Of a stretch of 64,000 nucleotides of DNA, positions 11,167 through 24,582 are shown piece by piece (within the stretch, counting starts at the first letter, position 1; every line of letters begins with the position of its first letter). A program made the position numbers and the translations under genes. Below the pieces are notes generated by a model. The model made no database searches and had not been told where the DNA came from. It saw nothing but the letters and a program-made list of their open reading frames with translations. Source of the stretch: Hydractinia symbiolongicarpus (taxonomy: Eukaryota > Cnidaria > Hydrozoa > Anthoathecata > Hydractiniidae); contig NC_079881.1 in assembly GCF_029227915.1 (NCBI RefSeq), positions 2,418,001 through 2,482,000 on the forward strand, given 5' to 3'.

Positions 11167-13028
11167 CCCACAGTCAACCGTTTCACTGTTAAAAGCGATG
11201 CAACCTAGTGTTATCCGAATACTATTGCTAAATACATGTGGGGACGAATATGTGACACAACCGTTGTATCTCAAACGAATTGATAACGTTGGAAAGTCAA
11301 TGAGATTTAGTTTTTGAAACTGTCGCTATTTCTTCAGCGCGCGATAACGCCTAGGATTGGTCCCACAGTAAAAAATGACTTTTTTATTTAAATTTTTAAT
11401 AAAGCGCTGCCACAGCGCCCAGTGTAATTGCTGAGTTCCAGCAATCATGTCAAATTAAGAAGAATGTTATTTCTTGTAGTCAAACTGGCTCATTTATCAC
11501 ATTTATAAGGTCAAAGTCCAAAATCAGTTCAATTAAGTCCCAGAGTCAATCGTTTCACTGTTTAAAGCGATACAACTTAGTAATATCGGAAAAAAATCTC
11601 TAAATACATGTTGGTACGAATATGTGACGCAACCGTTCTAACTCAGACGGATTGACACCGTTAGAAAGTGAATGAAATTTAGTTTTTGAAACTGTCTCTA
11701 TTTCTTCAGCGCGAACTAACGGTTGGGATTGGTCTCTCAGTAAAAAATGACTTATTTAACTTAATTTTTAAGTAAAACTCTACCACAGCGCCCATTGCAA
11801 TAGCTGAGTTCCAGCAATCAAGTCAAATTAAGAAGAATGTTACTTCTTGTAGTCAAACTGGCTCATTTATCACATTTATAAGGTCAAAGTCAAAAATCAG
11901 TTCAATTAAGTCCCACAGTCAAACGTTTCACTGATAAAAGCGATGCAACCTAGTAATATCCGAATACTATCGCTAAATACATGTGGGGACGAATATGTGG
12001 CGCAACCGTTGTAACTCAAACGAATTGATACCGTTGTAAAGTCAATGAGATGTAGTTTTTGAAACTGTCGCTATTTCTTCAGCGCGCGATAACGCCTAGG
12101 ATTGGTCCCACAGTAAAAAATGACTTTTTTATTAAATTTTTTAATAAAGCGCTGCCACAGCGCCCAGTGTAATCGCTGAGTTCCAGCAATCATGTCAAAT
12201 TAAGAAGAATGTTATTTCTTGTAGTCAAACTGGCTCATTTATCAGATTTATAAGGTCAAATTCCAAAATCAGTTCAATTAAGTCCCACAGTCAAACGTTT
12301 CACTGTTTAAAGCGATACAACTTAGTAATATCGGAAAAAAATCTCTAAATACATGTTGGTACAAATATGTGACGCAACCGTTCTAACTCAAACGGATTGA
12401 CACCGTTAGAAAGTCAATGAAATTTAGTTTTTGAAACTGTCTCTATTTCTTCAGCGCGAACTAACGGTTGGGATTGGTCTCTCAGTAAAAAATGACTTAT
12501 TTAACTTAATTTTTAAGTAAAACTCTACCACAGCGCCCATTGCAATAGCTGAGTTCCAGCAATCAAGTCAAATTAAGAAGAATGTTACTTCTTGTAGTCA
12601 AACTGGCTCATTTATCACATTTATAAGGTCAAAGTCAAAAATCAGTTCAATTAAGTCCCACAGTCAAACGTTTCACTTATAAAAGCGATGCAACCTAGTA
12701 ATATCCGAATACTACCGCTAAATACATGTGGGGACGAATATGTGGCGCAACCGTTGTAACTCAAACGAATTGATACCGTTGTAAAGTCAATGAGATGTAG
12801 TTTTTGAAACTGTCGCTATTTCTTCAGCGCGCGATAACGCCTAGGATTGGTCCCACAGTAAAAAATGACTTTTTTATTAAATTTTTTAATAAAGCGCTGC
12901 CACAGCGCCCAGTGTAATCGCTGAGTTCCAGCAATCATGTCAAATTAAGAAGAATGTTATTTCTTGTAGTCAAACTGGCTCATTTATCAGATTTATAAGG
13001 TCAAATTCCAAAATCAGTTCAATTAAGT
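11167..13028 (+). repeat. 745-bp dimer HOR, 2.5 copies
   Basis: Two monomer types alternate. One has GATGCAACCTAG, TGTGGGGACG and GCGCGCGATAACGCC. The other has GATACAACTTAG, AAATCTCTAAATAC, TGTTGGTAC and GCGCGAACTAACGG with the GGTCTCTCAG variant. Boundaries at the CCCACAG box are 11167, 11539, 11912, 12284, 12657 and 13029, so the period is 745. The second and third units share changes not seen in the first, such as GTGGCGCAACC and GACTTTTTTATTAAATT. Confidence 0.88.
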
Positions 13029-14519
13029 CCCACAGTCAAACGTTTCACTGTTAAAAGCGATGCAACCTAGTAATATCCGAGTAGTATCCCTAAATACATG
13101 TTGGTACGAATATGTGACGCAACCGTTGTAACTCAAACGAATTGACACCGGTAGAAAGTCAATGAAATGTACTTTTTGAAACTGTCTCTATTTCTTCAGC
13201 GCGAATTAACGGCTGGGATTGGTCCCACAGTAAAAAATGACTTATTTATCTAAATTTTAAATAAAGCACTACCACAGAGCCTAGTGTACTCGCTGAATTC
13301 CAGCAATCATGTCGAATTAAGAAGAATGTTATTTCTTGGAGCCCAATTGGCTCATTTATCGCATTTACAAGGTCACAGTCCAGAATCAGTTCAATTAATT
13401 CCCAGAGTCAATCGTTTCACTGTTAAAAGCGGTACAACTTAGTAATATCGGAAAAAAATTACTAAGTACATGTTGGTACGAATATGTGACGCAATCGTTC
13501 TAACTCAAACGAATTGACACCGGTAGAAAATCAATGAAATGTACTTTTTGAAACTGTCTCTATTTCTTCAGCGCGAACTAACGGCTGGGATTGGTCCCAC
13601 AGTAAAAAATGACTTATTTATCTAAATTTTTAAATAAAGCACTACCACAGAGCCTAGTGTACTCGCTGAATTCCAGCAATCATGTCGAATTAAGAAGAAT
13701 GTTATTTCTTGGAGCCCAATTGGCTCATTTATCGCATTTACAAGAACACAGTCCAGAATCAGTTCAATTAATTCCCAGAGTCAATCGTTTCACTGTTAAA
13801 AGCGGTACAACTTAGTAATATCGGAAAAAAATTACTAAGTATATGTTGGTACGAATATGTGACGCAATCGTTCTAACTCAAACGAATTGACACCGTTAGA
13901 AAGTCAATGAAATGTACTTTTTGAAACTGTCTCTATTTCTTCAGCGCGAACTAACGGCTGGGATTGGTCCCACAGTAAAAAATGACTTATTTATCTAAAT
14001 TTTTAAATAAAGCACTACCACAGAGCCTAGTGTACTCGCTGAATTCCAGCAATCATGTCGAATTAAGAAGAATGTTATTTCTTGAAGCCCAATTGGCTCA
14101 TTTATCGCATTTACAAAGTCACAGTCCAGAATCAGTTCAATTAATTCCCAGAGTCAATCGTTGCACTGTTAAAAGCGATACAACTTAGTAATATCGGAAA
14201 AAAATCACTAAGTACATGTTGGTACGAATATGTGACACAATCGTTCTATCTCAAACGGATTGACACCGGTAGAAAGTCAATGAAATTTACCTTTTGAATC
14301 TGTCTCTATTTCTTCAGCGCAAACTAACGGCTGAGATTGGTTCCACAGTAAAAAATGACTTATTTAACTTAATTTTTAAATAAAACCCTACCACAACGCC
14401 CAGTGCAATCGCTGAGTTCCAGCAATCAAGTCAAATTAAGAAGAATGTTACTTCTTGTAATCAAACTGGCTCATTTATCCCATTTATAAGGTCAAAGTCC
14501 AAAATCAGTTCAATTAAGT
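13029..14519 (+). repeat. Run of near-identical single monomers (372-373 bp)
   Basis: Four successive monomers begin at 13029, 13401, 13774 and 14147. The middle ones are nearly identical to each other rather than arranged in a multi-monomer unit. All carry CAGAGCCTAGTGTACTCG and AATTCCCAGAGTC. The first has a shortened T-run, AATTTTAAATAAAG near 13252. A 68-codon ATG frame is open at 13609-13815 and 13982-14188. It is part of the repeat, with no independent support as a gene. Confidence 0.87.
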
Positions 14520-16382
14520 CCCACAGTCAAACGTTTCACTGTTTAAAGCGATGCAACCTAGTAATATCCAAATACTATCGCTAAATACATGTGGGGACGA
14601 ATATGTGGCGCAACCGTTTTAACTCAAGCGGATTGATACCGTTAGAAAGTCAATGTAATGCAGTTTTTGAAACTGTCGCTTTTTCTTCAGTGCGCGATAA
14701 CGGGTAGGATTGGTCCCCCAGTAAAAAATGACTTTTTTATTTAAATTTTTTAAAAACGTGCTACCACAGCACCCAGTGTAATCGCTGAGTTCCAGCAATC
14801 ATGTCAAATTAAGAAGAATGATATTTCTTGTACTCAAACTGGCTTATTTATAACATTTATCAGGTCACAGTCCAAAGTTTGTTCATTTAAGTCCCACAGT
14901 CAATCGTTTCATTGTTAAAGGCAAAGCAACCTAATAAAGCAGAAAAATATCGCTAAATACATGTTGATACGAATATGTGACGCAACCGTTGTAACTCAAA
15001 CGGATTGATACGGCCAAGAAGTCGATGAAATGTAGTTTTTGAGAATGTCTCTATTTCTTCAGCGCGAACTAACAGCTTTGATTGGTCCCCCAGTAAAAAA
15101 TGACTTATTTCTCTTAATTTTTTAATAAAGCGCTACCACAGCGCCCAGTGTAATCGCTGAGTTCTAGCAATCATGTCAAATTAAGAAGAATGTTATTTCC
15201 TGTAGTCAAACTGGCTCATTTATCACATTTATAAGGTCAAAGTCCAAAATCAGTTCTATTAAGTCCCACAGTCAACCGTTTCACTGTTAAAAGCGATGCA
15301 ACCTAGTATTATCCGAATACTATCGCTAAATACATGTGGGGACGAATATGTGACGCAACAGTTGTAACTCAAACGGATTGATACCGTTAGAAATTTAATG
15401 AAATGTAGTTTTTGAAACTGTCGCTATTTCTTCAGCGCGCGATAACGGCTAGGATTGGTCCCACAGTAAAAAATGACTTTTTTATTTAAATATTTAAATG
15501 AAGTGCTACCACAGCGCCCAGTGTAATCGCTGAGTTCCGGCAATCATGTCAAATTGAGAAGAATGTTATTTCTTGGGTTCAGGTGGCTCACTTATCACAT
15601 TTATAACGTCACACTCCCAAGTTAGTTCAATTAAGTTCCACAGTCAATCGTTTCACTGTTAAAAGCAATACAACTTAGAAATATCGGAAGAAAATCACTT
15701 AAAACATGTTGGTACGAATATGTGACGCAACCGTTGTAACTCAAACGAATTGATACCGTTAGAAAGTCAATGAAATGTAGTTTTTGAAACTGTCGCTTTT
15801 TCTTCAGCGAGCGATAACGGGTAGGATTGGTTCCCCAGTAAAAAATGACTTTTTTATTTAAATTTTTTAATAACGTGCTACCACAGCGCCCAGTGTAATC
15901 GCTGAGTTCCAGCAATCATGTCAAATTAAGAAGAATGATATTTCTTGTAGTCAAACTGGCTTATTTATAACATTTATCAGGCCACAGTCCAAAGTTTGTT
16001 CATTTGAGTCCCACAGTCAATCGTTTCAATGTTAAAGGCGATGCAACCTAGTAATATCAGAAAAATATCGCTAAATACATGTTGGTACGAATATGTGACG
16101 CAATCGTTCTAACTCAAACGGAGTGAGACCGATAGAAAGTCAATGAAATGTACTTTTTGAAACTGTCTATATTTCTTCAGCGCAAACTAACGGCTGGGAT
16201 TGGTTCCACAGTAAAAAATGACTTATTTAACTTAATTTTTAAATAAAACTCTACCACAACGCCCAGTGCAATCGCTGAGTTCCAGCAATCAAGTCAAATT
16301 AAGAAGAATGTTACTTCTTGTAATCAAACTGACTCATTTATCACATTTATAAGGTCAAAGTCCAAAATCAGTTCAATTAAGT
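14520..16382 (+). repeat. Founder-like tetramer plus one extra monomer
   Basis: Monomers here follow the order called a, b, c, d below: 14520 (a, GTGGCGCAACCGTTTTAAC), 14893 (b, GATACGGCCAAGAAG), 15265 (c, TTCCGGCAATC and TTGGGTTCAG) and 15637 (d, AGCGAGCGATAACGGG). An extra monomer at 16010 (GGAGTGAGACCG) follows before the regular tetramer array. These copies differ from the later ones, for example GGCAAAGCAACCTAATAAAGC near 14923, a local shortening. The c monomer holds a perfect 16-bp A/T palindrome at 15484-15499. Confidence 0.82.
15484..15499. other. Perfect 16-bp A/T palindrome
   Basis: ATTTAAATATTTAAAT reads the same on both strands. Most c-type monomers have ATTTAAA-TT-TTTAAAT at this place, for example 17348-17363, which is a 7-bp arm with a 2-base loop. 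Confidence 0.8.
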
Positions 16383-19300
16383 CCCACAGTCAAACGTTTC
16401 ACTGTTTAAAGCGATGAAACCTAGTAATATCCAAATACTATCGCTAAATACATGTGGGGACGAATATGTGGCGCAACCGTTTTAACTCAAGCGGATTGAT
16501 ACCGTTAGAAAGTCAATGAAATTTAGTTTTTGAAACTGTCGCTTTTTCTTCAGTGCGCGATAACGGGTTGGATTGGTCCCCCAGTAAAAAATGACTTTTT
16601 TATTTATATTTTTTAATAACGTGCTACCACAGCACCCAGTGTAATCGCTGAGTTCCAGCAATCATGTCAAATTAAGAAGAATGATATTTCTTGTAGTCAA
16701 ACTGGCTTATTTATAACATTTATCAGGTCACAGTCCAAAGTTTGTTCATTTAAGTCCCACAGTCAATCGTTTCATTGTTAAAGGCGAAGCAACCTAATAA
16801 TATCAGAAAAATATCGCTAAATACATGTTGATACGAATATGTGACGCAACCGTTGTAACTCAAACGGATTGATACGGCCAAGAAGTCGATGAAATGTAGT
16901 TTTTGAGAATGTCTCTATTTCTTCAGCGCGGACTAACAGCTTTGATTGGTCCCACAGTAAAAAATGACTTATTTCTCTTAATTTTTTAATAAAGCGCTAC
17001 CACAGCGCCCAGTGTAATCGCTGAGTTCTAGCAATCATGTCAAATTAAGAAGAATGTTATTTCTTGTAGTCAAACTGGCTCATTTATCACATTTATAAGG
17101 TCAAAGTCCAAAATCAGTTCTATTAAGTCCCACAGTCAACCGTTTCACTGTTAAAAGCGATGCAACCTAGTATTATCCGAATACTATCGCTAAATACATG
17201 TGGGGACGAATATGTGACGCAACAGTTGTAACTCAAACGGATTGATAACGTTAGAAATTCAATGAAATGTAGTTTTTGAAACTGTCGCCATTTCTTCAGC
17301 GCGCGATAACGGCTAGGATTGGTCCCACAGTAAAAAATGACTTTTTTATTTAAATTTTTAAATGAAGTGCTACCACAGCGCCCAGTGTAATCGCTGAGTT
17401 CCGGCAATCATGTCAAATTAAGAAGAATGTTATTTCTTGGGTCCAGTTGGCTCACTTATCACATTTATAACGTCACACTCCCAAGTTAGTTCAATTAAGT
17501 TCCACAGTCAATCGTTTCACTGTTAAAAGCAATACAACTTAGAAATATCGGAAGAAAATCACTTAATACATGTTGGTACGAATATGTGACGCAACCGTTG
17601 TAAATCAAACGGATTGATACCGTTAGAAAGTCAATGAAATGTAGTTTTTGAAACTGTCGCTTTTTCTTCAGCGAGCGATAACGGGTAGGATTGGTCCCCT
17701 AGTAAAAAATGACTTTTTTATTTAAATTTTTTAATAACGTGCTACCACAGCGCCCAGTGTAATCGCTGAGTTCCAGCAATCATGTCAAATTAAGAAGAAT
17801 GATATTTCTTGTAGTCAAACTGACTCATTTATCACATTTATAAGGTCAAAGTCCAAAATCAGTTCAATTAAGTCCCACAGTCAAACGTTTCACTGTTTAA
17901 AGCGATGCAACCTAGTAATATCCAAATACTATCGCTAAATACATGTGGGGACGAATATGTGGCGCAACCGTTTTAACTCAAGCGGATTGATACCGTTAGA
18001 AAGTCAATGAAATTTAGTTTTTGAAACTGTCGCTTTTTCTTCAGTGCGCGATAACGGGTAGGATTGGTCCCCCAGTAAAAAATGACTTTTTTATTTAATT
18101 TTTTTAATAACGTGCTACCACAGCACCCAGTGTAATCGCTGAGTTCCAGCAATCATGTCAAATTAAGAAGAATGATATTTCTTGTAGTCAAACTGGCTTA
18201 TTTATAACATTTATCAGTTCACAGTCCAAAGTTTGTTCATTTAAGTCCCACAGTCAATCGTTTCATTGTTAAAGGCGAAGCAACCTAATAATATCAGAAA
18301 AATATCGGTAAATACATGTTGATACGAATATGTGACGCAACCGTTGTAACTCAAACGGATTGATACGGCCAAGAAGTCGATGAAATGTAGTTTTTGAGAA
18401 TGTCTCTATTTCTTCAGCGCGAACTAACAGCTTTGATTGGTCCCACAGTAAAAAATGACTTATTTCTCTTAATTTTTTAATAAAGCGCTACCACAGCGCC
18501 CAGTGTAATCGCTGAGTTCTAGCAATCATGTCAAATTAAGAAGAATGTTATTTCTTGTAGTCAAACTGGCTCATTTATCACATTTATAAGGTCAAAGTCC
18601 AAAATCAGTTCTATTAAGTCCCACAGTCAACCGTTTCACTGTTAAAAGCGATGCAACCTAGTATTATCCGAATACTATCGCTAAATACATGTGGGGACGA
18701 ATATGTGACGCAACAGTTGTAACTCAAACGGATTGATACCGTTAGAAATTCAATGAAATGTAGTTTTTGAAACTGTCGCCATTTCTTCAGCGCGCGATAA
18801 CGGCTAGGAGTGGTCCCACAGTAAAAAATGACTTTTTTATTTAAATTTTTAAATGAAGTGCTACCACAGCGCCCAGTGTAATCGCTGAGTTCCGGCAATC
18901 ATGTCAAATTAAGAAGAATGTTATTTCTTGGGTCCAGTTGGCTCACTTATCACATTTATAACGTCACACTCCCAAGTTAGTTCAATTAAGTTCCACAGTC
19001 AATCGTTTCACTGTTAAAAGCAATACAACTTAGAAATATCGGAAGAAAATCACATAATACATGTTGGTACGAATATGTGACGCAACCGTTGTAAATCAAA
19101 CGGATTGATACCGTTAGAAAGTCAATGAAATGTAGTTTTTGAAACTGTCGCTTTTTCTTCAGCGAGCGATAACGGGTAGGATTGGTCCCCCAGTAAAAAA
19201 TGACTTTTTTATTTAAATTTTTTTAAAAACGTGCTACCACAGCGCCCAGTGTAATCGCTGAGTTCCAGCAATCATGTCAAATTAAGAAGAATGATATTTC

Positions 19301-20855
19301 TTGTAGTCAAACTGACTCATTTATCACATTTATAAGGTCAAAGTCCAAAATCAGTTCAATTAAGTCCCACAGTCAAACGTTTCACTGTTTAAAGCGATGC
19401 AACCTAGTAATATCCAAATACTATCGCTAAATACATGTGGGGACGAATATGTGGCGCAACCGTTTTAACTCAAGCGGATTGATACCGTTAGAAAGTCAAT
19501 GAAATTTAGTTTTTGAAACTGTCGCTTTTTCTTCAGTGCGCGATAACGGGTAGGATTGGTCCCCCAGTAAAAAATGACTTTTTTATTTAATTTTTTTAAT
19601 AACGTGCTACCACAGCACCCAGTGTAATCGCTGAGTTCCAGCAATCATGTCAAATTAAGAAGAATGATATTTCTTGTAGTCAAACTGGCTTATTTATAAC
19701 ATTTATCAGTTCACAGTCCAAAGTTTGTTCATTTAAGTCCCACAGTCAATCGTTTCATTGTTAAAGGCGAAGCAACCTAATAATATCAGAAAAATATCGC
19801 TAAATACATGTTGATACGAATATGTGACGCAACCGTTGTAACTCAAACGGATTGATACGGCCAAGAAGTCGATGAAATGTAGTTTTTGAGAATGTCTCTA
19901 TTTCTTCAGCGCGAACTAACAGCTTTGATTGGTCCCACAGTAAAAAATGACTTATTTCTCTTAATTTTTTAATAAAGCGCTACCACAGCGCCCAGTGTAA
20001 TCGCTGAGTTCTAGCAATCATGTCAAATTAAGAAGAATGTTATTTCTTGTAGTCAAATTGGCTCATTTATCACATTTATAAGGTCAAAGTCCAAAATCAG
20101 TTCTATTAAGTCCCACAGTCAACCGTTTCACTGTTAAAAGCGATGCAACCTAGTATTATCCGAATACTATCGCTAAATACATGTGGGGACGAATATGTGA
20201 CGCAACAGTTGTAACTCAAACGGATTGATACCGTTAGAAATTCAATGAAATGTAGTTTTTGAAACTGTCGCCATTTCTTCAGCGCGCGATAACGGCTAGG
20301 ATTGGTCCCACAGTAAAAAATGACTTTTTTATTTATATTTTTAAATGAAGTGCTACCACAGCGCCCAGTGTAATCGCTGAGTTCCGGCAATCATGTCAAA
20401 TTAAGAAGAATGTTATTTCTTGGGTCCAGTTGGCTCACTTATCACATTTATAACGCCACACTCCCAAGTTAGTTCAATTAAGTTCCACAGTCAATCGTTT
20501 CACTGTTAAAAGCAATACAACTTAGAAATATCGGAAGAAAATCACTTAATACATGTTGATACGAATATGAGACGCAACCGTTGTAAATCAAACGGATTGA
20601 TACCGTTAGAAAGTCAATGAAATTTAGTTTTTGAAACTGTCGCCATTTCTTCAGCGCGCGATAACGGCTAGGATTGGTCCCACAGTAAAAAATGACTTTT
20701 TTATTTAAATTTTTAAATGAAGTGCTACCACAGCGCCCAGTGTAATCGCTGAGTTCCGGCAATCATGTCAAATTAAGAAGAATGTTATTTCTTGGGTCCA
20801 GTTGGCTCACTTATCACATTTATAACGCCACACTCCCAAGTTAGTTCAATTAAGT
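16383..20855 (+). repeat. Tetramer HOR a-b-c-d (1491-1492 bp), three copies
   Basis: Unit starts are 16383, 17874 and 19366. Inside each unit the order is a (CCGTTTTAACTCAAGCGG), b (GATACGGCCAAGAAGTCG, CAGCTTTGATTGG), c (GCGCGCGATAACGGC, TTCCGGCAATC) and d (AGCGAGCGATAACGGG). In the last unit the fourth monomer (20484) is a chimera: it starts as d and ends as c. A full d follows at 20856. A 94-codon reverse-strand frame with a TTG start is open in c at 17123-17407, 18614-18898 and 20106-20390, spaced 1491-1492 bp. I treat it as a repeat-borne frame. Confidence 0.9.
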
Positions 20856-23800
20856 TCCACAGTCAATCGTTTCACTGTTAAAAGCAATACAACTTAGAAA
20901 TATCGGAAGAAAATCACTTAATACATGTTGATACGAATATGAGACGCAACCGTTGTAAATCAAACGGATTGATACCGTTAGAAAGTCAATGAAATGTAGT
21001 TTTTGAAACTGTCGCTTTTTCTTCAGCGAGCGATAACGGGTAGGATTGGTCGCCCAGTAAAAAATGACTTTTTTATTTAAATTTTTTAATAACGTGCTAC
21101 CACAGCGCCCAGAGTAATCGCTGAGTTCCAGCAATCATGTCAAATTAAGAAGAATGATATTTCTTGTAGTCAAACTGACTCATTTATCACATTTATAAGG
21201 TCAAAGTCCAAAATCAGTTCAATTAAGTCCCACAGTCAAACGTTTCACTGTTTAAAGCGATGCAACCTAGTAATATCCAAATACTATCGCTAAATACATG
21301 TGGGGACGAATATGTGGCGCAACCGTTTTAACTCAAGCGGATTGATACCGTTAGAAAGTCAATGAAATTTAGTTTTTGAAACTGTCGCTTTTTCTTCAGT
21401 GCGCGATAACGGGTAGGATTGGTCCCCCAGTAAAAAATGACTTTTTTATTTAATTTTTTTAATAACGTGCTACCACAGCTCCCAGTGTAATCGCTGAGTT
21501 CCAGCAATCATGTCAAATTAAGAAGAATGATATTTCTTGTAGTCAAACTGGCTTATTTATAACATTTATCAGTTCACAGTCCAAAGTATGTTCATTTAAG
21601 TCCCACAGTCAATCGTTTCATTGTTAAAGGCGAAGCAACCTAATAATATCAGAAAAATATCGCTAAATACATGTTGATACGAATATGTGACGCAACCGTT
21701 GTAACTCAAACGGATTGATACGGCCAAGAAGTCGATGAAATGTAGTTTTTGAGAATGTCTCTATTTCTTCAGCGCGAACTAACAGCTTTGATTGGTCCCA
21801 CAGTAAAAAATGACTTATTTCTCTTAATTTTTTAATAAAGCGCTACCACAGCGCCCAGTGTAATCGCTGAGTCTCAGCAATCATGTCAAATTAAAAAGAT
21901 TATTATTTCTTGTAGTCAAACTGGCTCATTTATCACATTTATAAGGTCAAAGTCCAAAATCAGTTCTATTAAGTCCCACAGTCAACCGTTTCACTGTTAA
22001 AAGCGATGCAACCTAGTATTATCCGAATACTATCGCTAAATACATGTGGGGACGAATATGTGACGCAACAGTTGTAACTCAAACGGATTGATACCGTTAG
22101 AAATTCAATGAAAAGTAGTTTTTGAAACTGTCGCTATTTCTTCAGCGCGCGATAACGCCTAGGATTGGTCCCACAGTAAAAAATGACTTTTTTATTTAAA
22201 TTTTTAAATGAAGTGCTACCACAGCGCCCAGTGTAATCGCTGAGTTCCGGCAATCATGTCAAATTAAGAAGAATGTTATTTCTTGGGTCCAGTTGGCTCA
22301 CTTATCACATTTATAACGTCACACTCACAAGTTAGTTCAATTAAGTTCCACAGTCAATCGTTTCACTGTTAAAAGCAATACAACTTAGAAATATCGGAAG
22401 AAAATCACTTAATACATGTTGGTACGAATATGTGACGCAACCGTTGTAACTCAAACGGATTGATACCGTTAGAAAGTCAATGAAATGCAGTTTTTGAAAC
22501 TGTCGCTTTTTCTTCTGCGCGAACTAACAGCTTTGATTGGTCCCACAGTAAAAAATAACTTATTTCTCTTAATTTTTTAATAAAGCGCTACCACAGCGCC
22601 CAGTGTAATCGCTGAGTTCCAGCAATCATGTCAAATTAAGAAGAATGTTATTTCTTGGGTCCAGTTGGCTCACTTATCACATTTATAACGTCACACTCCC
22701 AAGTTAGTTCAATTAAGTTCCACAGTCAATCTTTTCACTGTTAAAAGAAATACAACTTAGAAATATCGGAGGAAAATTACTTAATACATGTTGGTACGAA
22801 TATGTGACGCAACCGTTGTAACTCAAACGGATTGATACCGTTAGAAAGTCAATGAAATGTAGTTTTTGAAAATGTCGCTTTTTCTTCAGCGAGCGATAAC
22901 GGGTAGGATTGGTCCCCCAGTAAAAAATGACTTTTTTATTTAAATTTTTTAATAACGTGCTACCACAGCGCCCAGTGTAATCGCTGAGTTCCAGCAATCA
23001 TGTCAAATTAAGAAGAATGATATTTCTTGTAGTCAAACTGACTCATTTATCACATTTATAAGGTCAAAGTCCAAAATCAGTTCAATTAAGTCCCACAGTC
23101 AAACGTTTCACTGTTTAAAGCGATGCAACCTAGTAATATCCAAATACTATCGCTAAATACATGTGGGGACGAATATGTGGCGCAACCGTTTTAACTCAAG
23201 CGGATTGATACCGTTAGAAAGACAATGAAATTTAGTTTTTGAAACTGTCGCTTTTTCTTCAGTGCGCGATAACGGGTAGGATTGGTCCCCCAGTAAAAAA
23301 TGACTTTTTTATTTAATTTTTTTAATAACGTGCTACCACAGCACCCAGTGTAATCGCTGAGTTCCAGCAATCATGTCAAACTAAGAAGAATGATATTTCT
23401 TGTAGTCAAACTGGCTTATTTATAACATTTATCAGTTCACAGTCCAAAGTTTGTTCATTTAAGCCCCACAGTCAATCGTTTCATTGTTAAAGGCGAAGCA
23501 ACCTAATAATATCAGAAAAATATCGCTAAATATATGTTGATACGAATATGTGACGCAACCGTTGTAACTCAAACGGATTGATACGGCCAAGAAGTCGATG
23601 AAATGTAGTTTTTGAGAATGTCTCTATTTCTTCAGCGCGAACTAAAAGCTTTGATTGGTCCCACAGTAAAAAATGACTTATTTCTCTTAATTTTTTAATA
23701 AAGCGCTACCACAGCGCCCAGTGTAATCGCTGAGTTCTAGCAATCATGTCAAATTAAGAAGAATGTTATTTCTTGTAGTCAAACTGGCTCATTTATCACA

Positions 23801-24582
23801 TTTATAAGGTCAAAGTCCAAAATCAGTTCTATTAAGTCCCACAGTCAACCGTTTCACTGTTAAAAGCGATGCAACCTAGTATTATCCGAATACTATCGCT
23901 AAATACATGTGGGGACGAATATGTGACGCAACAGTTGTAACTCAAACGGATTGATACCGTTAGAAATTCAATGAAATGTAGTTTTTGAAACTGTCGCCAT
24001 TTCTTCAGCGCGCGATAACGGCTACGATTGGTCCCACAGTAAAAAATGACTTTTTTATTTAAATTTTTAAATGAAGTGCTACCACAGCGCCCAGTGTAAT
24101 CGCTGAGTTCCGGCAATCATGTCAAATTAAGAAGAATGTTATTTCTTGGGTCCAGTTGGCTCACTTATCACATTTATAACGTCACACTCCCAAGTTAGTT
24201 CAATTAAGTTCCACAGTCAATCGTTTCACTGTTAAAAGCAATACAACTTAGAAATATCGGAAGAAAATCACATAATACATGTTGGTACGAATATGTGACG
24301 CAACCGTTGTAAATCAAACGGATTGATACCGTTAGAAAGTCAATGAAATGTAGTTTTTGAAACTGTCGCTTTTTCTTCAGCGAGCGATAACGGGTAGGAT
24401 TGGTCCCCCAGTAAAAAATGACTTTTTTATTTAAATTTTTTAATAACGTGCTACCACAGCGCCCAGTGTAATCGCTTAGTTCCAGCAATCATGTCAAATT
24501 AAGAAGAATGATATTTCTTGTAGTCAAACTGACTCATTTATCACATTTATAAGGTCAAAGTCCAAAATCAGTTCAATTAAGT
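20856..24582 (+). repeat. Nine-monomer unit of the a-b-c-d family
   Basis: After the d monomer at 20856, the order from 21229 is a, b, c, d/b chimera, d, a, b, c, d, which is 3354 bp to the next equivalent a at 24583. The d/b chimera near 22345 begins as d and switches at TTCTTCTGCGCGAACTAAC to the b middle. The b monomer at the start of this unit has GAGTCTCAGCAATC near 21870, shared with the copy 3.35 kb downstream. This marks a larger period nested on the tetramer. Confidence 0.84.
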
